Assembly (NCBI RefSeq): GCF_030272615.1
Contig: NC_081410.1
Coordinates: forward strand, 224,803,415-224,867,414
Reading direction: 5' to 3'
From: Cryptomeria japonica
Taxonomy: Eukaryota; Streptophyta; Pinopsida; Cupressales; Cupressaceae
DNA: 64,000 nt
The notes beneath the pieces were generated by a model, which was not told where the DNA came from, searched no databases, and saw only the letters and a program-made list of their open reading frames with translations. This document shows, piece by piece, positions 43,682 to 55,362 of this stretch. The stretch's first letter is position 1; the number at the start of each line of letters is the position of its first letter. The translations under genes were made by a program, and so were the position numbers.

Positions 43682-45270
43682 TCAAGTCTCTGCTGGTGGG
43701 GAAATTACCCCAAGCTTCTCTCTGAGATATTCAATTGTTTCCTTAGGCAAAGGCTTTGTAAAAATATCTGTGATTTGCTCTTTAGTATTCACATAGACCA
43801 ATCTCACTTCATTTACTTCAACATTCTCTTTCAGAAAATTGTACTTAATAGAAACATGCTTTGTCTTAGAGTGAAATACCAGATTCTTTGATATATCAAT
43901 TGCTACTGAACTATCACAATAAATAATTATCGGTTCTTTGTATTTTCCTTTATATCCTTCAACATTTGCTTGATCCATAATACCTTAGTACAATTAGTTC
44001 CTACTGCAACATTTTTTTATTCTACTGTAGATAATGATGTACAAGTCTGCTTCTTGCTTATCCATGAAATTAATCTTCTACCAAGAAAGAATACACCACC
44101 AGTGGTACTCTTTCTATCATCCACATCTCCTACCCAATTTGTGTCTGTATATGCACATAAATCAAAATTTTCATCCTTAGGATACCATAAACCAAGATTT
44201 TTTGTGCCTTGTATGTACTAGAAAATCCTTTTAACTGTTGATTCATGATTTTCTTTAGGATTTCTTTGAAATCTCAAAACATTACATACTGCATTCATTA
44301 TATCAGGTCTGGTTTGTGTCAAATACAGTAATCCTCCAATCATATATTTGTACCTTGTCGGATTAATAGGAGTTGAATCATCTTTTAATGTCAATTTATC
44401 TGTTGTAGTCATAGGAGTACTTACCGATTTGGAGTTTTCCATACCAAATTTCTTTAAAAGTTCCTTCAAGTATTTTGTTTGACATATGAATATACCTTTA
44501 TCTATTTGTAAAATTTGCAAACCTAGAAATTTTTTTATCTCTCCAATCATAGACATTTCAAATTCTTCTTGCATCTTGTGAGCAAAGTCTTTACATAACT
44601 CTTCTTCACCTCCAAAAATGATATCATCCACAAATACTTCAATAAACAAAATATCATCATTGGTGACTTTGTAATACAATTTGATGTCAGTATTACCTTT
44701 TGTGTATCCAAGCTTTAAAAGATATTTATCCAATCTAGCATACCAAGCTCTGGGAGCTTGCTTCAATCCATATAAAGTTTTCCTTAACCTGCAAACCACA
44801 TCCTTATCATTTGTCAAGGAAAATCCATCAAGTTGCTCAATGTAAACTTCCTCTTCAAGATCTTCATTCAAAAATGCACATTTTACATCCATCTGATAAA
44901 CGTTATAGTTCTTATGAGTTGCAAATGCAAGAAATAGTCTAACTGCCTCAATTCTGGCTACCGGTGTAAAAGTTTCATTATAATCAATTCCTTCTTTCTA
45001 TGAATAACCTTTACAAACTAATCTTGCTTTGTTTCTGATTACTTCACCATCCTCATTAATTTTATTTCTATATACCCATTTATTTCCAATTACATTTTTG
45101 TCTTTAGGCCGGGGAACTAATGTCCAAGTATTATTCTTTTCGATCTATTATAATTCATCTTCCATTGCTTTTATCCAATGTTCATCTTGACATACTTCAA
45201 TAACAGATGCTAGTTCAACTTGAGAAATTAAACATACCTCTTCATTTGTCAATCTTCCTCTTTTCATAAC
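43682..45270 (-). pseudogene. Copia-1 reverse transcriptase (RVT_2) and RNase H
   Basis: The frame 44892-44218 reads MDVKCAFLNEDLEEEVYIEQ, VCRLRKTLYGLKQAPRAWYA, the catalytic FVDDIIFGG and LKELLKKFGMENSKSVSTPM, the copia RT order. The sequence upstream to about 45270 holds the RT N-terminus in broken frame. RNase H follows as the frame 43978-43682 with YCDSSVAIDISKN and HVSIKYNFLKENV. The region 44217-43979 connects the two and contains stops. RT and RNase H copy the element RNA. The Asp pair of the active site is intact, but the polyprotein is interrupted at several points. Confidence 0.93.
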
Positions 45271-45273
45271 ACC

Positions 45274-45777
45274 TTAATTTTTATTTCCAATTATCTGATT
45301 CTCTAAATGATTCAATCTTACATACCTGGGTTTATTCGGATTTACATTCACATGTTGTTCTTTGGTCACAGTTGAGTTCTCTGATGATGCTGGTGTGATT
45401 GGTTCTTCATTCCATTCTAGTGCAATCTGTGTCAGTTCATTTATAATCATTTCAACTATTGGTTCTACAGATCTTGAATCTCCTCTAAAATGTTCATCTA
45501 TGTTCACATTAGTACTCTCAATGATTTTCTACAATCTTTTATTATAACATCTATATGTCTTGCTTCTAGTTGAATAACCAAGAAATATTCCTTCATCACT
45601 TCTAGGATCAAATTTGTCAATATACTCATCTCTTCTAATATAACATTTGCTTCAAAATATTCAGAAATATTTAAGAGTAGGAGTATGACCAAACCATAGT
45701 TCATAAGGGGTCTTACCGGTTTCACTTTTGATGTGAACTTTGTTGAAAGTATAAACCGTTGTATTCACTACTTCTCT
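45274..45777 (-). pseudogene. Copia-1 integrase C-terminal and linker region
   Basis: The frames 45725-45504 and 45507-45274 continue the polyprotein from the integrase core towards RT. One includes SGNSTV-like Ser/Glu-rich sequence and ends LNHLENQIIGNKN, a motif also present in the same place in copia-3 (EDQIIGNKN). The GYSTRSKTYRCYNK segment near 45560 is the conserved end of the integrase region. Confidence 0.8.
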
Positions 45778-46440
45778 CTAGTATACATGAGGTAGATTTT
45801 CATCCATCATCATGGTTCTTACTGCATCTAGAATAGTTTTGTTTTTCCTTTCCACAACTTCATTCTGTTCGGGTGTCTGGGGTGCTGATTGTTGTCTTTT
45901 GATTCCATTCTCCTCATAGAATGAATTGAATTCCCTAGATGTAAATTCTCCTCCTTGATTAGATCTTAAGCATTTGATTTTCTTGTCAGTTTCATTCTCT
46001 ACCATTGCCTTGTATATCTTGAATCTTCCAAAAGCTTCTGATTTCTCCCTAAGAAAAGTAACCCAACACATTCTAGAATAATCATCAATTATTAGCATAA
46101 AGTATCTATCACCCTGAAGACTTCTTGTTCTTGTTGGACCACTTAAATCAGTATGAATTAAATTAAGAATATTATTGGATTTCTCATGAATTCTCTTAAA
46201 TGTTGTTCAAACTTGATTTCCCATTTGACATTCCTTACATACCGGATTATGAGGTTTCACAATCTTAGGTAAATCCCTTACTACCTTAGTTGAACTGATC
46301 TTTACAATGCAATCAAAATTTACATGATAGAGTCTTTTATGCCATAAACAACTTTCCTCAATGTGTGCAATCAAACATGTCTTATCGTTGGTATTCAAGT
46401 GAAAGATATTACCTTTAGTCTAATTACAGGTTGCAATCTC
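45778..46440 (-). pseudogene. Copia-1 integrase core with GAG-pre-integrase zinc region
   Basis: The zinc-binding segment is in the frame 46398-46207 (CLWHKRLYHVNF ... CKECQMGNQV), followed by HTDLSGPTRT near 46120. The core is in 46098-45778: YFMLIIDDYSRMCWVTFL, CLRSNQGGEFTSREF and QTPEQNEVVERKNKT. The central catalytic residue, normally Asp in RSDxGGEF, is Asn here (RSNQGGEF), so this copy should lack strand-transfer activity. One TAG after GNQV separates the two frames. Confidence 0.93.
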
Positions 46441-46791
46441 CAATCCAGTTTTGTTCATAATTTTGCATTTCTCATTCTTGAATTGTAACTGAAATCCTTT
46501 TTCCACTAACTGATCAACACTCAAAATATTATGCTTCAAACCTTCTACATAATAAACATTGTCATTATTATTCTTACCATCCAAAGATATAGTGCCTCTT
46601 CCTTTGATTAAACATGTTTTGTCATCTCCAAATCTTACTAGACCTCCATGAATTTCCTATAAAGATAAGAATTTTCTTTTATCACCAACCATATGATGTG
46701 AGCATCCACTATCTATAATCCATTCATCCTTTTCTTCAATTTTTGTTGCCAGTGCCTGCTCTACCGGTTTGACAATAGGTGTCGGTTGATC
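46441..46791 (-). pseudogene. Copia-1 protease
   Basis: Read in broken frames, the minus strand gives EEKDEWIIDSGCSHHMVGD near 46740-46690, which carries the DSG active-site motif of copia proteases. It continues RFGDDKTC and DNVYYVEGLKHNILSV near 46550. Single stops (for example after FLSL near 46660) break the frame. The active-site triplet itself is intact. Confidence 0.85.
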
Positions 46792-47828
46792 TTATTTTAT
46801 TGCAACAAATGCCCATGCACTATCTGTTGGGTCTTCATCTGAGTCATCTGTAACACCTTCATCTCCATAGTAACATGACTTATCTCTATTTTTCTTAAAT
46901 CTGTATCTTTGATATTCAGGGTTGGGAGTAAATGTTCTTTTTGCTTCCTCCCTTAGTCTTGCATGTCTATCAGGACACCTAGAAGACATATGACCAACTT
47001 TATTGCAATTAAACATTTGAAAGGTGCTTTACCTTCATACTTACTTCCTGTTGGACCTTTAGGAATCTTCCTTGCAAATAGTGCTTCAAGTTCTTCAAGT
47101 TCTTCATTTTCTCTTCTCATATCTTCAAGTTCTTTTGCATAAAGTGCTCTCCAATCAGTTTTTTCAGATGATGATGATGATGCTTTGAAAGCTATATCAG
47201 TTTTGACTATAGCAACAGGACCAAACTCTTCAAGCTCAAATGCTGAAAGTTTTCCAGCCAAAGTATCTCTAGAAACTAATGTATTAGGCATTGTTCTCAA
47301 CTCATTAATAGCAGTCACTTTCATTTTGTAAGCCAGTGGAAAAGCTCTTAACACTTTAGAAACAATTTCATCTTCACTTAAAGATCCTCCACAACATTGT
47401 ATTCCTAAAACAATTTCATTAACTCTTTCCATAAATGTAGAAATTCTTTCATCTTCTTCCATTTTTAAATTTCCATACCTGACCCGGTAACATTCCAGTT
47501 TTGCAATCTTGACAGTGGTATCTGCTTCATTCAATGTTTCCAGTTTATCCCAAATATCTTTAGCAGTAGCTCTGTCTGATAATCCCATGATTTGCTGATC
47601 TGATAATGCACTTAGAAGTTCTTCTCTTTCTTTGCAATCATTCTCCAAGTCTTTAGCCAATGTTGGTTGATGAGGTTGATTCGGAGTAGGACCAACATAG
47701 CCATTCTTTGTAACATCCCATATATCTCTTCCAATGCAGTTCAGATGCATTTCCATTCTGATCTTCCATATACCATAGTTAGTTCCATCAAGTTTTGGAT
47801 TGTCCTTCCTGAAAATATTTGCTACCAT
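46792..47828 (-). pseudogene. Copia-1 gag (UBN2-like) with zinc knuckle
   Basis: The frame starts with ATG at 47828 (MVANIFRKDNPKLDGTNYGI) and runs 291 codons. Its core reads DIWDKLETLNEADTTVKIAK and FMERVNEIVLGIQ, typical of copia gag. A frameshift near 47020 puts the zinc knuckle CNKVGHMSSRC in the next frame (47016-46792), which ends in an acidic tail (DDSDEDPTDSAWAF). Gag forms the particle and binds RNA. Apart from the frameshift the protein is well kept. Confidence 0.93.
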
Positions 47829-47872
47829 AGGATCTCGTCAAGTTGTTAGGCTTCTGAAAAAAGAGGACTTAT

Positions 47873-47883
47873 CTCTGATACCA
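47873..47883 (-). other. Copia-1 primer-binding site (tRNA-iMet)
   Basis: The minus strand reads TGGTATCAGAG, two bases inside the 5' LTR border at 47886. Confidence 0.9.
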
Positions 47884-47885
47884 AT

Positions 47886-49016
47886 TGTTAGGAACTGGGA
47901 AGGACAAATGAGAGGAGGGAGGGGTGAATTAGTTGTGAAATAGTTGTCAATAAATTATAACTCAAAAAAAATTATTTCAACTTAAAACTTAGTGTCGGTA
48001 AAACATACTTTAATGACGGTAAAAATAGATTAATAGTTATAGTAGTGTCGGTATAAGTCAATGCATAGAACAGAAAGAAAAACAACATCCACAACACATG
48101 ACATGGAGATTTTGACGTAGAAACCCCGTAAGGGGAAAAACCATGGTGGGAAACCTTACCCAAAATCAGATGATACTACTGCAGATAGTAAGTGTATACA
48201 AATGGGGTCTACACATGCAGAAAGGCCAACCACCTAGAACTCACTACTCAATCACAAAATAGGAGTCACACTAACTAGAATTGGATGGTTAAATCCAATA
48301 ACAATCTACTGCTTAGCATCTGTAATGCTGGATTCAGTACCGGTTTAAGCTCTAAACATGAGTGTCAAACACCTTCATAACCTTCCTTCAACCTTCAGCT
48401 AATGTCTGTGTGATTCACACAAGGATCTATTTATTTTCACTCTTCAATATTCGCACACACTCATAATAATGATCTTCAATAATATCTTACAATCATTTAT
48501 ACAAAACCTAAGACCAAATGTTAAGGTCAACTCACTAAAGATATTATAATTAAATTAATTATAAATAAGTCTTGATGCAATACAATATGTCAGCTCAATA
48601 CATTTACACATTATCCAATCAATAAACCATTTACAAAATGTGTCGTGTTGATCTAGAATATGTTATCATGTACCGGTCCATAACCTAGACCTATCTGTCG
48701 GTAAAGGAAAATATGTGAACTCGATTAGAACAATAATAAAAACACCAAATCCAAACATCCAATCCATGTCTTCGACATATCCAAATGATCTCCAGATGAT
48801 AACAAGTCATCATCACTGCTGGTGAACCATATAACCTATCAGTGAACCTTATATCAGTGATTGTGCATAAGCCAATAACCATACAATGTGTCTGTTCAAC
48901 AATAGACCAATATAACTAGAGTGTCAAATCATCAATGTAGACCTCCAGAAAGATAAGTGTTGACATCAATGACAAAACTAATGCAACACATGATGAAGTC
49001 ATCCATAATACCAACA
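47886..49016 (-). repeat. Copia-1 5' LTR (1131 bp)
   Basis: It starts TGTTAGGAACTGGG and ends CCAACA. It aligns with the split 3' LTR over its full length. The right flank CACTC (49017-49021) is the target duplication partner of TACTC at 7380. Confidence 0.95.
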
Positions 49017-50157
49017 CACTCAGAGGGGGGTGAATCAATATTTTCAAGCTCAAAAATTTATTAATTTGATTCTTCAACCACCAAATGCAAATAACTAAAA
49101 GAAAAGTGCAGAAACATAACCTAAATGAGAATACAACCATGACACCAAGATTTTTACGTGGAAAACCAAAAAGGGAAAAACCAGTATTAGAACAATATTA
49201 CATGAGAGGAATGCACATGTATTCAGGTATACTACCTAGAGCTCACTGCTCAATTACAAAAGGACTACAACCCGAAGGAAGCCTCACTGCCTTACAAGCT
49301 AATGTAAAATGATTACAATCAGTAATGAACTAAAGAATAGCATCTAACTATGCAAAATGATAGTTTTGGTTAGGCACAAAGTGATTCGTTGTTGTTGTTT
49401 TGATAAACTATTATGTTCTGCTCTGCTACAAAATACTAGATCATTAACACTCAAGATGCGCATGTGAAACTATTATTGATCTCACCAAAAAAAATTTCAC
49501 ACACATACATACTCCCAAAAAGATCACCCAAAACCATATCTGCACCACCAAAATAAATCTCCAACTAGTCAGCTTCTCAAAATATCAAAATATGAAACGT
49601 GTAGCTTCAATTTATGATATTGCTATCAGGGTTCAATATAAAATGTGTAGCTTCAAGTTGGCTTAAATCTTCACAAAACCATATACCGAATCCAAAACAT
49701 ATAATCACAAAATTCTCACAAGTCATTCCAATCACCTCGAACTTGCCATCAACCACAAAAATCACCTCAAAGAATCTGGTCCACATGTTACACCATCAAG
49801 AATGAAAATAACCCCGTTTTACTGCTCTACTGAATACTAAATACCAAACCTTCTCACATGCTTAAGAAACAACACTAGAGGATAGGATTGCATGATAATA
49901 TGCTTCTCATACTCAATCAGCTTAACTTTGATTACTGAAACCACAAACATATCACCAGAAATAAGAAATGCTCACCAAGACTGTACATTGAATATCATTG
50001 ATAGACTTATACCAAAACTTACTTAAGACATATGGATATCCCAAACTCCATACCATATAAGATCAATCTAGATTGAGTTGCCATCAATCAAAAATCCTAA
50101 GAAATCTCATGCACCAGACATCATCAATCTTCACAGTAATAGTGTCTCATGCAAATA
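49017..50157 (-). repeat. Copia-2 3' LTR, second part
   Basis: It resumes the copia-2 LTR 21 bp in (CTCAGAGGGGGGTGAATCA) and matches about 55380-56532, with a deletion of about 50 bp relative to the 5' copy near 49180. It ends GCAAATA where the other copy has GCCAACA, then a polypurine tract (50158-50170). Confidence 0.92.
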
Positions 50158-50660
50158 ATCTCCCCCTTTGGCATTGATGGCAACATTGTGAAAAATGATA
50201 AGTGATCCAAAACTCCAAAAACTGTAAGCAATCTGGCAATCTGAAATTTGTACACTCAACTGACTCCCCTTAAGAATGAGCATCATTTTTCATTTCTCTC
50301 TCCCAACTCTCTCCCCCTTTGACATCAATGGGAAAGGGTAGGAATCCTCCAAAACTTATATACAAATGAATGCAATAATTTATATGAATTTAAAAATATC
50401 TGCATAAGTGACCTTCAAGGATTTCATGTACTCATTCCATCCTCTCAGTAAACAATCTAAAACATTTATTAAGGCACTGAACATATATGCATGAATTACA
50501 ATGCCTTTGAGATCATATGGCATCAAAAGCACTGACTGCATCCTGTTGAGCTCCAACCAAGGTATCCATCTGAGGACTGATCAGACTTCTTAGTTCTCCC
50601 ACTATACTTAACACTTGCTCTTTTTCCTTATTCAAGCCCTTTATTTTGTCAATGAGATCC
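50158..50660. other. Copia-2 3' untranslated region, no gene seen
   Basis: It begins with the polypurine tract (minus strand AAAGGGGGAGAT) and carries two further CTCTCCCCCTTTG-like words near 50310. The end of the long second ORF lies just to its right. Confidence 0.5.
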
Positions 50661-53600
50661 ATTATTTGAGCTTCAAGGGAACTTGGAAAACTAAATGAGG
50701 GTAAAATGAATGACCAATACTGACTAGTTTCCCTTCAAGATCTCTTATTTGCTTATCATTATTTGCAGTAAACTTGGGAAAAAAAAGACATGATTTGAAT
50801 ATTTTTCCACCTTCATCTAATGCATCTTCTACACTCTTCATGATAGATTTTAGACTTATTCTATCTCCCTTAACAATCTTCAAAGTTTTCTACAACCACA
50901 TCTCATTAAAATTCTTCTAAACTAATTCATCTATAGTCTTTTCTAATGATTCAAAATGAGTCTCAACAACACTCAACATATTCTTTAGCTTTCCAGATGG
51001 TGAAGTACCAGAATCCTATATAAAATCTGGAAAAATCTTCTCTAAAACTTATTTGGCTAGAGAGATAACTCCTCTTTCCTCAGATTGTGATTTCAATAGG
51101 TACTCACTTGCTTTGATCTGTGCTAGAGTGGAAAGTTTAAGTGCTTGAAGTGGGGATAGAGTGCTCAGATTTACCAGAACATGAGAGAAACCATCCTCAA
51201 CATGTACAATTTGCTTACCTTTGTCAAGAACAATAACTGCTATCATGGTTGTCGGAGCCTTATCAATTTTCTCTTCAACCTTATCCTTCCCAAATTCTTC
51301 AATCTTATCCTACTCACCATCTTTTCCATCATCTTTATTCTTCCCTCCATCACCCATCTCCTCAGCTAGCATCTCGACAATGATCTCAATCTTTGGAGGA
51401 TCCTAAGTAGAATCATTGGAGTCATTGATTTCCTAATTTGCAGTGGAATCATCTGCAGCTTCCTATCCAACCAGATCTACAGATGGTTGATCTTGTTGTC
51501 CACTAGGAACATCTATAGGCACATCTGAAATAGATGGAGTATCCTTAGGCTCAAATACTACTACATGTTCTTCCAAAACAGATTTTTCTTGAGAAGTTTC
51601 TTCCAAAATCACTTCTATGCCTTGCTCTATCAAAAACTCAAAATTTTTTCAGTTTCCTTTATAAATTCATCCTTTTTGCCGACCATAAGCCTGTTAACTT
51701 TCTTCTTGCTCGGGAACTTGTCCTTTACAAGATTTAGTAGATCAATGGCTTCTTCCTTAGAAATATTATGAGATAGACTTACCAGTACATATTCTTTTAT
51801 TCTCTCATCCTCAAGTGAAGTTGTATGTCTCCTTGCATCCAAAATGCCATACATGCTCTTGGGGATCATAGATGATATCTCTATCAAGACCTTACTAAAC
51901 TTATCCATATATTTTACAATGCTTTCTTCTATAGCTCACTGATCTTTATCCTCAAAATTCTCATATATATAGAAACATTTTTCAAATTTCCATCTTTCAA
52001 AAGCTCATCAATTAACTACTGCAAAGTCATAGGAGACACAATTTTATGTGTTGTCAAGCTTACCAAACTTAGGAGATTCATCTATCTCAAATTTCTTCTT
52101 TCCCATCCTTGTCCTTCTGGATGGCTCTCCTTGTGACTTAGCTTTATTGGTAGGAGGAGCATCATCAAATGTAGGTTTCCGGACTACCCTTGCATAGGTG
52201 GCAGTCTTCTTTACTTCTCACCTCTTCATCTAATTATGTTTCCTCTTATTCTACAACATATTGCCTTGTGTATTTCTCCTTCTTCCTCTTCTCAGCTCCA
52301 CCAGTAGATGTTGTTGTTTTAGGCTTGGGTGGAGGTACTGACTTCTGCACACTGGAGGTAGGTGCAAATTTACTAGGTTTGGGCTTAGACTGCTTCGAAG
52401 GTGAAGGTATCGGTTTGGGCTATGGCTTCACCATATCATCATCCTTCAGTGTATTCTTCTCTCTTTCCCTCTGCATTTCTTCCCGATTTATACCCATTTG
52501 CTCATCTAGTTCTTCTACTTCCTTTATTACTTTCCTTTTCCTTGTCGGTTCAGTGAATTTCTTGTGCAAGTCTGTATCCTTCTCCTTAAATGTGTGAAAT
52601 CTCTTCTCTTTCTGGTCCACCGGTTGGCTCAGCATGTGTTGAGAAAATGAATCAAGCATGTTAGCATCAACCTCATACCTCTTGGGCATGATCCACATAG
52701 TTCTAGGCTCAACTGCCTCCATCAAACATTGATCCTTGCGCACCATAAAACAAATAGATTTCTTATATCTCTCTACTATGGTCTTAGGAATTCTCTCTTT
52801 GTCTTTCATAGTGGCTTGAAAATTCTTCAAATAGCCCCATAAAGAAGATATTCTCATTATATTGTCACCTATACCCAACAATCCTTCCTTAATTTGCATA
52901 GCCACAGGTTTGTCATAAGTCCATTGGACTTTTCCTATATCAAGAATCTCATTCATGAAGTATAATTCTAAACAAACAATAAGGGATCCAAACTTAAAGG
53001 TATGTTTCTTATCTTGCTTTATTTTCTTCAAGTGTCTCATCATTTCACTTAGGAGTACTGAACAAAGATTATACCTTTTATCCTCCTTGAGCATCTAATA
53101 TGCAGAGAATATGTTAGTACCGGAGACTAAGTTTTGCTTGTTGGATTGATATACCTTGTAGCCCACCACCATTTAGGAAAATATTATATCATGCTCAACT
53201 ATGCCATTGATTGTCATCGACCGATTGTCATATTGGGAATTGGTAATAGCTACCATAGTGGTGTTCTGTACTTTCCTTGGGATAAGAATCTCACTGGTTG
53301 CACTCAAGCATGTGACTGCTTGAATGGTCTACTTTAGAAATTTATAAGGTTTATCCAGCCATATGAACTCATCATGAACCCTACTTAGAATGTATCGGAC
53401 CCATTCTGCTTCATCAAATATCAAAAAATGGATAAACTGCACGAAACCCTTGTCATGAAAAATATTGTATTCCGGCTTCAGATTTCCCAGACTATCTGCC
53501 ATATGCTTGTTATAGAGTGTAAGCATGTCTAGATTCCCAATTTCCTCAATATCAAGGTGAATGTATGCCCTAATATCTTCATTGTGAAGAACATCATGCA

Positions 53601-53727
53601 GAACTGAAGAAAGTGCTCCTTCCAGATCATCTTCAACATATTTGAAAGGTTGTTTTTTGAAAACTGACCTTTCTCTATCAGAAATTTCAATTACCAGAGG
53701 TGTATCAATACCGGATGCAAATTTCAT
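50640..53727 (-). pseudogene. Copia-2 ORF2: long unknown protein of about 1000 codons
   Basis: A single ancestral frame starts near 53727 (MKFASGIDTPLVIEISDRER) and can be followed to about 50660. Its largest open pieces are 53727-53329, 53094-52420, 51908-51630, 51246-51049 and 50883-50662. The first part is a folded-looking domain (VQFIHFLIFDEAEWVRYILS; FKFGSLIVCLELYFMNEILD; AVEPRTMWIMPKRYEVDANM). Then comes a Lys/Glu- and Pro-rich linker (about 52600-52100), an acidic stretch and a helical C-terminus. I recognise no protease, RT, integrase or envelope motif. Most interruptions are single TAG stops. Its position after the zinc-knuckle ORF suggests a structural or accessory role, which is inference. 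Confidence 0.6.
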
Positions 53728-54200
53728 TGATGAATTTAGGGTTTAAAAAGATAGCTCATAAATGGATAAATACATCTTGATTCACAACGGGGTGTAGGAA
53801 ATCGTTGAATGATCACTTCAAGCTCATTTTTTGCTGTCAAATCTCTTTCACTCTGTTGCTCTATTTTTTTTCTCTCATTTGTATTGTGAGTAATAAACTT
53901 TTGAAATACCCTTTTAACCTTTGAAAACCTAATTTTGAGTTGTAATAAATGCTCATCCTTAAAGCTTCTAGTTACCTTTTCATGAAATTGCCTACCAGAG
54001 TCTCAAATCTCCAAGAAATCTTTCTAAGATTATCTGCATACTTGATCTAGATCTTTTGCAACCTTCCAAAATCAGTTACAGATCTCCGAAGAGGGGGTTC
54101 TATTGATCTACATGAAAAACTCCCCCTATGGCCAGAAATCCCTAGTTATCAGATGAGGTTCCATCACCAGATTCAGGTGTGGGGTCGTTCTGCACATTTG
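53728..54200. other. Copia-2 spacer between ORF1 and ORF2, no gene seen
   Basis: The spacer is AT-rich, about 470 bp, with short broken frames. It may contain a splice or internal start region for ORF2, but nothing specific is visible. Confidence 0.4.
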
Positions 54201-54204
54201 AATC

Positions 54205-55321
54205 TTATTTCTTCACCCACATCTTCTTATGTTGATCTTTGATTTCATCTACCTTAGATTTTCCTTTTTCATCAGATTTATTCTTGTTCACCAGTTTATT
54301 CTTGCTTATGAAATGTCTTTCTATATGACTAACTTTATTACATGCATGACAAACAACATTCCTATGCATAGGCCTAAAGTTCATTTGATTTGGTCTCATC
54401 CTGCATTGGTTAGAGATATGTCCAAACATTCCACAAGCATAGCATCTCTTGTTTTGAAAGTTATTTATCATTGTTCTGCACATGTGTGACTTATGACCAA
54501 AGTTGTTGCATATGAAACATTGACCAACAAAGGTAGGACCATTGTTCATATTATTCATCATCTCATTATTCATCCTACTTCTGCATTGATTTTCCATATG
54601 ACCAAATTTGCCACAAGTAAAACATTTTCTAGGCATTAGGTTGTCTTACCAGAGGTTTCTTATCCTTCTTATGATGATTGTTTTGACCTGAACTGAAGGA
54701 TTCTCCTTTCTCAAATCTAAGTCCACACATATCTTTCCCATGTCTCTGACTTTCCAGCATCTCATCCAACCGTGTTGAACTAGCTTTGAATTTTTCTTTG
54801 TACTCATTAGCAATAGCCAGCTCATCGCTCAAGATTATGATCTGCCTTTCAAGATCTTGTCCATCATTCTTTGTTTGTGCCAATTCAAGCTTCAACTAAT
54901 CATTCTCATATGTTATTCTATAGCATTCATCAGATCTTTCCTTCAAGGATTGATTCAAGCTTTCTTCATTCTTCTTTCAGTCTTCAATATCCTTAGTCAA
55001 CTTCATTACAATAGATTGCATTTCATTCTTCAAAATTGCATTCTCCTTGGCCAGCTTTTCACATTCTTTAGTCTTGTCATGCAGGGCTTGATTGTCAACA
55101 TGTTGTTCTTCTTTCTCCTGCAACTTTTCCATTAGCTCCTTTCTATTTTCTCTATAGGTGTTCAATTTATCTTTCAATGTCTCAATGAATACTTCAGTTG
55201 CACTCAAATTTCTTTTCAGACTACTCCTTTCCTTCATCACTGCATCAAGATCTTCAAGTGCCATATTAAGTTGTTTATGCAAACCAAAGTCCATTAATTC
55301 AATCTTTTGCATCTTCCTCAA
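54205..55321 (-). pseudogene. Copia-2 ORF1: coiled-coil protein with zinc-knuckle array (gag-like)
   Basis: The frame starts near 55321 (MRKMQKIELMDFGLHKQLN) and is a long coiled coil (LKRNLSATEVFIETLKDKLN; ECEKLAKENAILKNEMQSI) to about 54700. The last open piece, 54636-54205, has an array of CCHC knuckles: CFTCGKFGHMENQC, CFICNNFGHKSHMC, CYACGMFGHISNQC and a degenerate fourth (CHACNKVSHIERHF). It ends in a Lys-rich tail. CCHC knuckles bind nucleic acid, so a Gag-like RNA-binding role is likely. The usual copia UBN2 capsid domain is absent. Breaks near 54960 and 54630 split it into three frames. Confidence 0.8.
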
Positions 55322-55348
55322 GTTGTTAGGCTTCCTCGGAGGAACTAG

Positions 55349-55360
55349 GCTCTAATACCA
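55349..55360 (-). other. Copia-2 primer-binding site, mutated
   Basis: The minus strand reads TGGTATTAGAGC, the tRNA-iMet site with one C-to-T change. It is two bases from the LTR start at 55363. Confidence 0.85.
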
Positions 55361-55362
55361 AT

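Larger units (their letters stand above)
7385..49016 (-). mobile_element. Copia-1: complete-length Ty1/copia element interrupted by a gypsy element
   Basis: The 5' LTR is 47886-49016 (1131 bp). The 3' LTR is 7385-8066 joined to 42919-43368 (1132 bp) once the gypsy insertion and its duplicated CAAAT are removed. The LTR starts TGTTAGGAACTGGG at the right copy and TTTTAGGAATTGGG at the left. The interior (43369-47885, 4.5 kb) has the copia order gag, protease, integrase, RT, RNase H on the minus strand, a tRNA-iMet primer site and a polypurine tract. It sits in the copia-2 3' LTR with a 5-bp duplication TACTC/CACTC. Confidence 0.93.

Noticed and set aside
52190-52597. 135-codon plus-strand frame rich in Ser and Phe
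   Set aside because: It lies opposite the Lys/Pro/Glu-rich linker of copia-2 ORF2; the hydrophobic composition is a shadow of that coding strand.
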